This document shows, piece by piece, positions 1 through 8,690 of a DNA stretch of 64,000 bases. Position 1 is the first letter of the stretch. Each line of letters opens with the position of its first letter. The stretch comes from Tetracentron sinense. Its lineage: Eukaryota > Streptophyta > Magnoliopsida > Trochodendrales > Trochodendraceae. The translations under genes were made by a program, and so were the position numbers. The notes below the pieces were generated by a model. It ran no database searches, was not told where the DNA came from, and saw only the letters and a program-made list of their open reading frames with translations. The DNA is taken from NCBI GenBank assembly GCA_015143295.1, contig CM026551.1:47604034-47668033 (forward strand), given 5' to 3'.

Positions 1-231
1 ATCAAAATTCTGAAATCCCACTGAGATTGTCAAAATGTTCAAATCAAAATCTTGGTAAGGATTATCTTATGATGATATTAATTCAGTGTAAGAAAGCTTA
101 CTTACAAAATTCCTCAATGCGATATTTATTTAGGCGAAAATAAAATAATTGTCAGCAGTGGATACTAATTTCGTCCTTATCTAAAGCTTTGGTAATGAGA
201 AGCCTGTGCTACTACCCAAAAACAAACGGGT

Positions 232-617
232 GCAAATCCTCTCCAGTTATAACCGGATGTGGCACATCCGGTTATAACCCCTAGAGGTCGCCACGTGTCT
301 CCTTTGACACCCCTTAACCGTGGGTAAGGTTCACCCACCCCTAGGGTTCACCCACCTATTTTTGGTTTTTTTTTTTTAAATATCAATTTTATTTTTAAAA
401 TTAAAAAATTGTTTTTAATATTAAAAAAACTTTAAAAACATATTTTTAATTTTAAAAATAGAATTAATATTTTTAAAAAAAAACCAAAAATAGGTAGGTG
501 AACCGTAGGGGTGGGTGAACCTTACCCATGGTTAAGAGGTGTCAAAGGAGACACGTGGCGACCTCTAGGGGTTATAACCGGATGTGCCACATCCGGTTAT
601 AACTGGAGAGGATTTGC
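232..617. repeat. Large foldback MITE (near-perfect palindrome)
   Basis: The two halves are reverse complements over about 190 bp each, starting with GCAAATCCTCTCC and its complement. Each arm holds a smaller palindrome (TTATAACCGGATGTG/CACATCCGGTTATAA), then CACGTGTC, then TTAACC/GGTTAA blocks, and the AT-rich centre is itself inverted. There is no coding capacity, so this is a non-autonomous DNA element or hairpin source. No clean target duplication was found. Relatives sharing the CACGTGTC and TTAACC..GGTTAA arms lie near 14.4 and 55-56.4 kb. Confidence 0.85.
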
Positions 618-1581
618 CACCAAAACAAAAACAAAAAAAATGAGAAGCCTCTGCTTCTAGTTCATGACACTTTTCACATAATCACTCACACTCTCTCTCT
701 CTGTGCTGTAATTTCTTCTCCGTCTCCTCTGTTTGCACCACCGTGCTGGGATCTTGCTTGGATTTTCACCCCTGCAAGATACTTATTTTTGATGGACAGG
801 ATACTTATTCAGTAAAAAACAATTAACTTGGTTATGATCCAACGGTGGATAATTATCCTTTGAAGCCGCCCTTTCGTCCAACTTAATGAGCTCTTGCCGA
901 TGAAGAAGAAAAAGGAAGCGAAGAAGAGAGTTGATCCAACGGTGGATACTGATGATGAAGTTTCAGTTGTTGCAGAGAGAGAGAGAGAGAGAGAAAAGAA
1001 GATAAATTAAACTGATCCATATAATCTGGACACCAGAACCCCTGCCATTCTCGTTGTCGGAACCCCAAAAGTCGCCGGAGTTGAATCCCTTGTCTGTAAA
1101 CAGCATTGAAGTCGGTATCGTATCGTTAAACAAAAGAGTTAGGCAGATAGAAGATTCAAAAGTTTCGTTCTTTTTATATGTAGGACAGTACGAGTGAAAA
1201 ACATTTCAAACCTGAAAAGCAACAACTACCAGAAATCAATCCAATTAAAAAAAAAATCAAAACTAAAAGAACAAATCTAGCAAATGTCACCATACCCATT
1301 CACTGATTTGTGCATCTCAGAAACCCCAATTGGATTCCTCTCTCAGAATCAGAATAACTCTCTTACACATCCACAAAAGAAACAGAAATTGTAGGTTTCT
1401 ACAAAACCCAGTCAAATACGGAAGGGAAGAGCCGAACAGCCAGTGAACCAACGGTTAGATAACGCGTACGTTTTGAAATGCAGGAGAGAGCTGGCACTCC
1501 TAAAAAAATGAAGGGTAATGCAATCTCCAGAAATGTACGGCTCCCCTTGTTTCTCTCTCATCACTTGTTTCTCTCTCTCGC
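618..1581 (+). other. Upstream region of the CHX gene
   Basis: No coding sequence is supported. The stretch holds a GA microsatellite (about 967-994) and CT-rich tracts. Short ORFs on either strand here are simple-sequence artefacts. It probably contains the distal promoter of the gene that starts at 1712. Confidence 0.5.
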
Positions 1582-1588
1582 TATATAT
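1582..1588 (+). promoter_or_regulatory. Probable TATA box of the CHX gene
   Basis: TATATAT follows a CT-rich tract about 125 bp upstream of the ATG at 1712. This is the usual plant core-promoter layout and would place the transcription start near 1610-1620. The predicted leader contains a GGT repeat (about 1664-1693). This is inference from sequence only. Confidence 0.45.
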
Positions 1589-1711
1589 GTCTTCTTTATA
1601 GACTACTACTAAATCTCTTATCAGTTTCCTTGTTCTAGCTAGTACAAACTACGTACACAGAGGTAGAGGTGGTGGTGGTGGTGGTGGTGGTGCTAAAGAT
1701 CTTAAGACAAA

Positions 1712-1960
1712 ATGGCTAAACCTGGCTCCGATGCAGGATTTGATTATTTCAAGGCTAAGAATACTACAGCAAACAGCTTCGATATGGCCTGTTACGAACC
1801 AACCGTGATTTCCACTGCGGGCATCTGGCAAGGCACTAGCCCTTTGCAATATAGTTCCATCCTCTTTGTCGTGCAGGTAACCCTCATTGTCGTCATCACT
1901 CGCTCTCTTGTCTTCCTCCTCAAACCTCTCCGCCAGCCTAGAATCGTCTTCGAGATCTTA
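1712..1960 (+). CDS. Cation/H+ antiporter (CHX15-like), exon 1
   Basis: First coding exon, 83 codons, ending in phase 0 at the donor GTAAGT (1961). It encodes the family N-terminus: a CYEPT motif followed by a first membrane span and ending ..RIVFEIL. In CHX proteins this sequence continues directly into GG(V/I)LLGPS, which is exactly how exon 2 begins. The ATG at 1712 is the first in frame, about 100 bp behind the predicted start of transcription. CHX proteins are CPA2-clade monovalent cation/proton exchangers of endomembranes or plasma membrane, with roles in K+ and pH homeostasis, often in pollen. Substrate and location of this copy cannot be read from sequence. Confidence 0.93.
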
Positions 1961-2182
1961 GTAAGTACCTTCTCCTTCTTTAAATAATTTTAAGGATTAG
2001 CCATGCAGAGCTTAGGTTGAAAAGATAACTGGAGCATCCCAAAATATGTCTCCTTTTAAAAAATGAGAAGGGAGCATTCCAAAGTATTTCTTCTTTGGTA
2101 TATAAAAAACAAAGAAAAGAAGGTAACCAGAGCATTCCAAATTGTCTTGGTTGGATTATTTGGGGTATTAAAAAAAAGAAAA

Positions 2183-2339
2183 TGCTAGTGAGACAGCAAA
2201 AGGGCCGAGACCTCCAAGACCGTGCATGGATACACGGGATTGCAGGTGGGGCCTACCATGTGAACATGGACCCCACCTGAAATCACATGCATGCATGCAC
2301 GGTCTCGGAGGTCTCAGCCCTTTTGCGGTCTCACTAGCA
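2183..2339. repeat. MITE, TGCTAGTGAGAC family
   Basis: 157-bp hairpin. The left end TGCTAGTGAGACAGCAAAAG pairs with the right end CTTTTGCGGTCTCACTAGCA. The inner arms GGCCGAGACCTCC and CAGGTGGGGCC are also inverted. The same family occurs at 4974-5221 in intron 2 of the same gene. Confidence 0.85.
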
Positions 2340-2387
2340 AAGTCCTTAAAAAAAAGAAAAAAATTTATTTGATAAAAATAGAGTGTA

Positions 2388-2879
2388 TTCTCTAAGGCCT
2401 TGGCTTGTTTCTGGTGAAGCCAGAAAGAGCTCTCGGGGTTCCATACATTGTGCGACAGCTGGCATAAAAATGGGGAGAAGTCATTTCATTTTCTCCCCAT
2501 AATTTTGACTTCTCCCACTTGATATCTCTCACCCCGAGTTCGGATGGGCAACAGTGCTTACTGTTGCGCTGTTGCCCCCTTATGTCTAAAAAAAATGAAG
2601 GCCCCATTCAATATTGATGTGGGGGCTACACTTTAATGAATGCGAGACCCATTTTTCAGATAAAGGGGGCAGCAGCGCAACAGCAAGCGCTGTTGCCAAT
2701 CCAAACTCCTCTCACCCTTATTCTCACACACTTATCACCACATGTCTTATTATGTGTAGGGAAGTCAAAATCATGGGCCCCATGATTTTGACTTCTCCAC
2801 TACTTGTCCCCTATTCTATGGAACCCAGAGACAAGCCCTTTCTGGCTTCGCCAGAGACAAGCCAAGGCCATTCTCTAAA
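2388..2879. repeat. MITE about 490 bp, inverted arms
   Basis: The arms TCTCTAAGGCCTTGGCTTGT and its complement near 2860-2879 are followed inward by inverted GAAGCCAGAAAG and GGTTCCATA blocks. The centre carries a second inverted pair built on GATGGGCAACAG..CTGTTGCC. That inner module resembles the separate hairpin at 5360-5518, so this may be one MITE inserted in another. Confidence 0.8.
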
Positions 2880-3307
2880 GAGCAGCACGGATCGACTCTT
2901 ATCTTACCTCGTGTCCTTTTAACACCCCTTTAACCCTGATTAAGCTTAACTAAATTACAGTTTAAATTTTGGTTTTTTCTTATTCTATAAACCAACGTTG
3001 GATTGTTTAACCCTAGGGGTGAGTGAATCTTAACCAAAGTTGGTGAATGTTTAAAAATGGGGCATAGACCAATGAGGACGGCCAATTCGTTACATAATGG
3101 AAACCAACAACGGGTACGATTAAGCATTTTCCTTCTCTAAATCTATCTCTAGTACTCTCCATATATACCATAAGGTATATTTTAGGATGCTCCCTTTATC
3201 TCTTCAACTTATAATTAATCTCTATTAATTTGTAATACCTAACAAAATCTTCTTCTTTGTTTGTTGATAATGAATGAGAGAATTAATGGTGTTACTATAT
3301 ATTACAG

Positions 3308-4345
3308 GGAGGGGTGTTGTTGGGGCCATCCATGCTCGGACGAATCGAATGGTTCAACAACAAGTTTTTCCCTCCAAGGGGTCTCTCAGTGCTAGAGACG
3401 ATGTCGAATGTGGGGCTCATTTACTCTGTGTTCATAATTGGGGTGGAATTGGATCTCACAGTGATCAAACGAACAGGAAAGAAAGCTGTGACCATTTCCC
3501 TCTTGGGTATGCTATTGCCATTCGTTATAGCGTCTTTCTTCGCCATCGTTCTCCAAGAGAAATTCTTCAAAGGTGCAACAATCCAAGGCCGTGCCGCTTC
3601 CATTATCATCGTTGGTGTATGCCTCTCGGTCACAGCCTTCCCTGTACTCGCTCGCATTCTCGCAGAGTTCAAACTCCTCAGCACAGAGCTTGGAAGGATA
3701 GCCATGTCGTCAGCCATTTTCAACGACTTGTTCGCGTGGGCACTCATAGTAGTGGCCATAGGCCTAGCACAGAACAGAAGTAAAGTAGATATAGGGGATG
3801 AGCCTATACACATGGATCACAAAGTCCCCTTTTTTATAGTACTCGCCATGATCGTCTTCTTGCTATTAAGCATATATGGTATCAGACCAGCAGTTTCATG
3901 GATCATACGCCGAACCCCGGAAGGATCGAACTTCAATGAATTCTACATAAGTCTCATACTTACAGGAGTAATGGTTTGTGGGTTCATCACTGATGGGTTA
4001 GGGGCACATAGCTTGGTTGGTGCATTCATATTTGGGCTAGTGATACCTAATGGACCACTAGGAGCAGCACTTGTTGAGAAGCTTGAAGACTTTGTTTCAG
4101 GGCTGCTGCTTCCCATCTTCTTCGTGGTTACCGGGCAGAGGACAAATTTGTGGCTCATTGGCCATAAAAGATGGAGCTATGTCCCAATAATATTTGTCTT
4201 GGCCGGAATCGGCAAGGTAATTGGCACTCTCTTCATATCAAATTTTTACAATATTCCATTACGGGAAGGGCTCGCTCTCGGAGTGCTTATGAACACCAAA
4301 GGCCTCATCGAGTATATAATCCTCAATGTCGGGTGGGAGGTCGAG
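3308..4345 (+). CDS. Cation/H+ antiporter (CHX15-like), exon 2
   Basis: Second exon, 346 codons, bounded by acceptor ATTACAG (3301-3307) and donor GAG|GTACTC. It carries most of the Na+/H+ exchanger membrane domain: GGVLLGPSMLGR at its start, SVTAFPVLARIL at about protein residues 190-201, and the Asn-Asp pair (about residues 222-223) in the span SSAIFNDLFAWAL, expected in the ion path of CPA2 exchangers. DGLGAHSLVGAFIFGLVIP and MNTKGL follow. The exon ends in LNVGWEVE, the family's loop before the last membrane span. The frame is open throughout with no break. A CT microsatellite begins only 4 bp into the intron. Confidence 0.95.
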
Positions 4346-4973
4346 GTACTCTCTCTCTCTCTCTCTCTCTATATGATCCTATATTAAGAGCTAAATTGAT
4401 TAAAGAAATGGGTCATAATTATTATGGATAATCTGCATAAAGATCATTGTCACTCGGTATGTACTTACTCTCCACCTTTTGATTAAGAGGGAAAGAAAAA
4501 AAAAAAGGATATGCGGTGAATCCAAGTAAGTCTACGTGGGTTGGAAGAATCATAATAAGTACGTTATTGACACATACGAAAAATGTCAAATATGCTTTTC
4601 TAAGAAAGAATTAATATTACATTTACTTTTTATCATTTACAATTAGAGGCATGCTACTCTACTCTCACGCATTCCTTATTCTCTGGGATCTCCAGTAAAC
4701 AACACCTATTAATTAAAGGAAGGAGTTGTGTTATTTTTTAGTTGAAAGTAAGGATAGATGTTGAACGGGTTTTGACCGAAAGAATAGAATGCCTAAAAAT
4801 AGTGCTAGTACTTATCTTACAATTCTTATATGGGACACACTAAATTTTTATTCACCACTCTATCTGTCAGCCTTGTACTATCAAGTTTCATTTGGTTCTA
4901 TTTTTTTTCCATAGAGATAATGGGAGCAATCCCAAATTTATCTTATAGTTTGGGAACTATAAATATAAGGGAA

Positions 4974-5221
4974 ATGCTTTTGAGACCGCATAAGGGCCGA
5001 GACCTCGCGCATGTGCGCGAGATATCAGGTGGGGCCTATCATGTGATGATGGGCCCCACCTGAAATCCCGAAATGCTTTTGAGAATGCATAAGGGCCGAG
5101 ACCTCTGAGACCTCGTGCATGTGCGCGGGATTTCAGGTGGGGCCCACCATTTGATGATGGGCCCCACTTGAAATCCCGCACACATGCGCGAGGTCTCGGC
5201 CCTAATGCGGTCTCGGTAGCA
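4974..5221. repeat. Tandem MITE pair, GACCGCA..GGGCCGAGACC family
   Basis: Two adjoining copies of the hairpin family seen at 2183-2339. The first runs from about 4974 to 5072, the second from 5073 to the terminal GGTCTCGGTAGCA. Inner arms ATTTCAGGTGGGGCC and GGCCCCACCTGAAAT are inverted. The near-identical junction (AATGCTTTTGAGA) suggests duplication or nested insertion. Confidence 0.8.
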
Positions 5222-5359
5222 AACTCCTAAATATAAATATAAAAGAGGGGTATTTCTATCAACTAAAACCATTTTATGTACTTTTCCCAAAATACCCTAT
5301 CAAATGTATAGTTTGAGTTGTTTCCATTGTCTCTTTCTCAACAGTAGCTCTTATTCAGA

Positions 5360-5518
5360 GTTCGGATGGGCAACAACGCTTGCTATTGCGCTATTGCCCA
5401 TATGTGTCTTGCAAAATGGGCCCCAAATCCATCATTTGGTGATCCCCATGTGAATAGTAAGTGGCCCCATTTTATAAGACACATATGGGCGCTTGCTTTT
5501 GCCCATCCTAACTCCTCT
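5360..5518. repeat. Hairpin repeat, GAGTTCGGATGGGCAA
   Basis: Left arm GAGTTCGGATGGGCAA..ATATGTGTCTTGCAAAATGGG pairs with right arm ..CCCATTTTATAAGACACATATGGG..TTGCCCATCC. It matches the central module of the larger MITE at 2388-2879. Confidence 0.75.
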
Positions 5519-5558
5519 TATTCATAGTTGATCTCTTAGCAAATCGCTAGGGCCTCTT

Positions 5559-5560
<2 letters not shown>

Positions 5561-5591
<31 letters not shown>
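5561..5591. repeat. Poly-C run of 31
   Basis: Uninterrupted run of cytosines within CHX intron 2. Its exact length may be an assembly or sequencing artefact. Confidence 0.9.
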
Positions 5592-5593
<2 letters not shown>

Positions 5594-5951
5594 AGAAACT
5601 ATCGGTTTATTAATAAGAAATCGCCTTATTAAAGGACAGATCTCTTATACAGCCGTTAAATCCATACAAGACCATGCCTTAAAGGAGATCTGTTTTTTGG
5701 TAAACTCAATCATACCACAAAGCAATGACTGGCAATGACTGAAGGTAAAGACAAGGGAATACTCACACCACCCAAGCAAACACACACACCACATGCAAAC
5801 TCTCACACACACACCACTTACAGGAGATCTTGGGTTTAACAAGAGAAGGCCATAGACGATTTGGTTCCATATTGGGCATCGTATATATTTTGTGTCTCAT
5901 CAATATTTGCAGCTCCTAATCAATAATCTGTTGCGTAAATATGGAGAACAG

Positions 5952-7283
5952 GTTGTGACGGACGGGACATATGCGATAATGGTGCTTGTAATCTTCCTAA
6001 TGACAACTTCCATAACGCCCATCGTAACGGCCATTTATAAGCCCACAAGGCGTTTCTCATCATACAAGCGCAGAACAATTCAAGGGACGTCCAAGCGAGA
6101 TTCAGAGCTACGGGTTCTAGCATGCGTCCACACTCCCAAAAACGTCCCTACCATCATCAACCTCCTTGAAGCTTCTCACCCCACCAAGAAATTCCCCATT
6201 TTTGTCTACACTCTCCACTTAGTAGAGCTCACTGGCCGTGCCTCGGCCATGCTTATTGTCCACAGCAACCGCCAGTCCGGTCGCCCGGCCCTTAACCGAA
6301 CCCAAGCTCAATCAGATCACATAATAAGTGCCTTTGAGAACTATGAGCAACATGCTGCTGGAATCTCTGTTCAGCCATTTACTGCTGTCTCCCCTTATGC
6401 TACTATGCATGAGGATATTTGTAACATTGCCGAGGATAAGCGTGTTGCTTTCATTATTCTTCCATTTCACAAGCAACAAACTGTGGATGGTGGAATGGAA
6501 GTGACGAACCCCGCCATTCGGAATGTAAACCAGAATGTCTTTGTGAATGCTCCTTGTTCTGTTGGTGTTCTTATTGATCGAGGCCTTGGCGGGTCGGCTC
6601 GTGTAGCGACTAATCAAATTTCTCATCATATTGCTGTGCTTTTCTTCGGCGGGCCTGATGATCGAGAGGCGTTATCGTATGCATGGAGGATGGCCGAGCA
6701 CCCGGGTATTAGTGTAACAGTGCTGCGGTTTGTTGCCGGAGAGGGTGCAATGGAAGCGACATTTGATCCTACTAATGAATCAGGGATTTTGTCCGCGATT
6801 ACAGAAATGGAGAAGGAGAGGAAATTGGATGATGACTTTATAAACAACTTTAGGCTGAAAAACATAAGTAATGATTCGATCATTTACATAGAAAAAGTGG
6901 TTGGAAATGGAGAAGAGACAGTGGCGGCGATACGGGGCATGGACAACAGCCATGATCTTTACATAGTTGGGAGAGGACAAGGAATGATATCGCCTCTCAC
7001 GGTGGCGCTTAGCGAATGGAGTGAGTGCCCGGAGCTGGGGGTGATTGGGGACCTATTGGCCTCTTCAGACTTTGCGGCGACAGTGTCGGTGTTGGTGGTG
7101 CAGCAGTTCGTTGGGATGGGAAGGTACCAGGGAGATGGGATGACGAGTACGCCGGACAGCCCCGGGTCACAAAATGATCAGCACATGAATAACATGAACC
7201 GGCGGCCAACAATGGGGGTTGACGAAATTCAGGCCATGAATGTTCCTCAAAGAGGGACGAACAATGGGTATGGAAACTATTAA
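5952..7283 (+). CDS. Cation/H+ antiporter (CHX15-like), exon 3 and stop
   Basis: Final exon, 443 codons plus stop. The start is chosen at the acceptor GAGAACAG|GTTGTG because WEVE|VVTDGTYAIM then gives the same spacing between NVG and the AIMV span as known CHX proteins. An acceptor 39 nt upstream would keep frame and add 13 residues. The exon encodes the last membrane span (AIMVLVIFLMTTSITPIV), the conserved YKRRTIQ linker, and the long hydrophilic CHX C-terminal region with two universal-stress-like halves (LRVLACVHTPKNVPTIINLLEASHP; HHIAVLFFGGPDDREALSYAWRMA). The product is about 872 aa in total, normal for the family, with no visible break. The extreme C-terminus is Asn/Gly/Met-rich. Confidence 0.94.
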   Translation, partial: VVTDGTYAIMVLVIFLMTTSITPIVTAIYKPTRRFSSYKRRTIQGTSKRDSELRVLACVHTPKNVPTIINLLEASHPTKKFPIFVYTLHLVELTGRASAMLIVHSNRQSGRPALNRTQAQSDHIISAFENYEQHAAGISVQPFTAVSPYATMHEDICNIAEDKRVAFIILPFHKQQTVDGGMEVTNPAIRNVNQNVFVNAPCSVGVLIDRGLGGSARVATNQISHHIAVLFFGGPDDREALSYAWRMAEHPGISVTVLRFVAGEGAMEATFDPTNESGILSAITEMEKERKLDDDFINNFRLKNISNDSIIYIEKVVGNGEETVAAIRGMDNSHDLYIVGRGQGMISPLTVALSEWSECPELGVIGDLLASSDFAATVSVLVVQQFVGMGRYQGDGMTSTPDSPGSQNDQHMNNMNRRPTMGVDEIQAMNVPQRGTNNGYGNY

Positions 7284-7659
7284 AAGGGACCCTTCCTTTC
7301 CTATCCTTCATAGTTTGCTTTGCTCGGCTTTCTAGTTCTCTCTTGTAATTGTTTGATTTTCATGGGTTGGGTAGTTGGAATTTGGAGAGGCTTTTTCTTT
7401 TTTTTCTTATGAACAACTTGCCATATATATACCCTTAATTTATAAAAATCATGAGGCATTTGCTAGTCCTAATCTAGGCATTCCCTCCTACTCTCAGCCA
7501 AAAAAAACAACACCTATCATTGCTTTAACCAGGAATTTCTGGAAAAACAATGAGAGAGTTGATGAGATAGTACCAATTGTTTTGCACAAGTTAAAATATG
7601 GACACGTGTTGCTTTTTTGGAGAGTAGGGGTAGCACGCTAGTAAATCTTTGAGAAAATT
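7284..7659 (+). other. CHX 3' flank with MITE-like sequence
   Basis: The probable 3' UTR runs into a degenerate foldback-like stretch (about 7464-7641, CTAGTCC..GGAGAGTAGGGGTAGCACGCTAG). It shares GGCATTCC and ACTCTC words with the element at 60730-60860. No gene is seen. Confidence 0.4.
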
Positions 7660-7762
7660 TGTCAAGCATACTCTCACAATCCTTACTCTTCCCTCACAAA
7701 ATCATGTCTTATTATGTAAAAAGAGTGAGAGTAGGGATTGTGAGAATATGCTTAGCATTCTT
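7660..7762. repeat. Short foldback repeat
   Basis: GTCAAGCATACTCTCACAAT near 7660 is inverted as ATTGTGAGAATATGCTTAGC near 7738-7758. Between them CTTACTCTTCCCTCAC pairs with GTGAGAGTAGG. It forms a hairpin of about 100 bp. Confidence 0.7.
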
Positions 7763-7839
7763 CAGATCTTTAACTACTCCCATCAATACTTGTCCCTAAG
7801 AGGAATGTCAAGCATATTCTCAATTTATACTCTCACCCT

Positions 7840-8690
7840 TGTTAGATAATAAAACAACAGAAATACTAGCTAGCCCTTGTCGCAGACTTCCCCTAATGCA
7901 AGGTGGTTACAACAAGTGTCAGTTCATCTCTTGTTATAGGGTAGCAACACCACTAGCTAACCCAAATCACAAGGGGTCTTTAATAGACCCCACTGTGGCA
8001 GCAAGGAGCTTCTTTGATGTCGTAAATCAAAAATGGCTAAAACTCATCTTGCACTGCCATTTGGCAGTCCAGTAGTGGTTGTGATACCCACTACCACATC
8101 TCCTCACCCACGATCCATAATAAGAGGATGGGGAATAACCCCACTCTCCCACGAAAAGGACAAGTAGAAGAGGTGGTTATTAAACCACTCTCCCCAATAA
8201 CTCCCACAATATAAAAGTGGGAGTTAGATTTCTGAGAGGGGATCTGAAAATTCCCAAGGAGGAGAATCTAAGAAAACAAGAAGAACTCAAGCAAGAGGCC
8301 AGAGTTCTAATGGAAGCAGTAAGGTAGGCCTAAATGCCTACCTTTTTTCTTTCTTCCCCTCTTTCTCTTTTACTTTGAAAGACCTCCATGGAGGCAACTG
8401 TAAATGCCAAAATGAGGCATTTGGCCCCCCCCCCCCCCCCCCCCTTTATTCAATTAATGAAAGCTATACTTGTCTCTCTTTCTCTCTTCTTCTTAATCAG
8501 AGGTACCCTCTTCAAGAGGGTGTAATTAACGGCATGGATTAACCATGCCAGAAAAGGAGTTCCCCCACATAAGATCATAAACTCCATTAATGGAGGATGT
8601 TTAAACAACGAAGTTCAAGTGCCTCACACTCAAGTGAGACGGTTGAAATTTGCTGTTATATATATAGATAAGGTCTTATGGTCTACATGA
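7840..8690 (+). repeat. LTR-like fossil sequence (uncertain)
   Basis: Begins TGTTAG, contains a TATA-like AATATAAAAG near 8208 followed by pyrimidine-rich stretches and a 20-C run (8425-8444), and has AATTAATGAAAG downstream. This resembles LTR promoter layout, but neither a partner LTR nor a target duplication was found. It could equally be ordinary spacer. Confidence 0.3.

Larger units (their letters stand above)
1961..3307 (+). other. CHX intron 1, filled with MITEs
   Basis: GTAAGT..ACAG intron of 1347 bp. It contains two foldback elements (2183-2339 and 2388-2879) and a degenerate piece of the TTAACC palindromic family (about 2912-3060). The ORFs seen in the intron lie inside these repeats and are not genes. 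Confidence 0.85.
4346..5951 (+). other. CHX intron 2 with MITEs and a poly-C run
   Basis: Intron of about 1606 bp, beginning GTACTCTCTCTC. It holds a weak MITE-like stretch (about 4650-4805), a tandem pair of TGCTAGTGAGAC-family hairpins (4974-5221), a third hairpin (5360-5518), a run of 31 C (5561-5591) and a CA-rich tract (5760-5815). Two in-frame acceptors are possible at its 3' end (AG at 5911-5912 and at 5950-5951). Confidence 0.8.

Noticed and set aside
883-1068. Minus-strand ORF rich in Ser-Leu
   Set aside because: Produced by the GA microsatellite near 970-993.
3274-3783. 169-codon ORF in another frame over CHX exon 2
   Set aside because: Shadow of the antiporter frame, which has the family motifs and correct splice sites.
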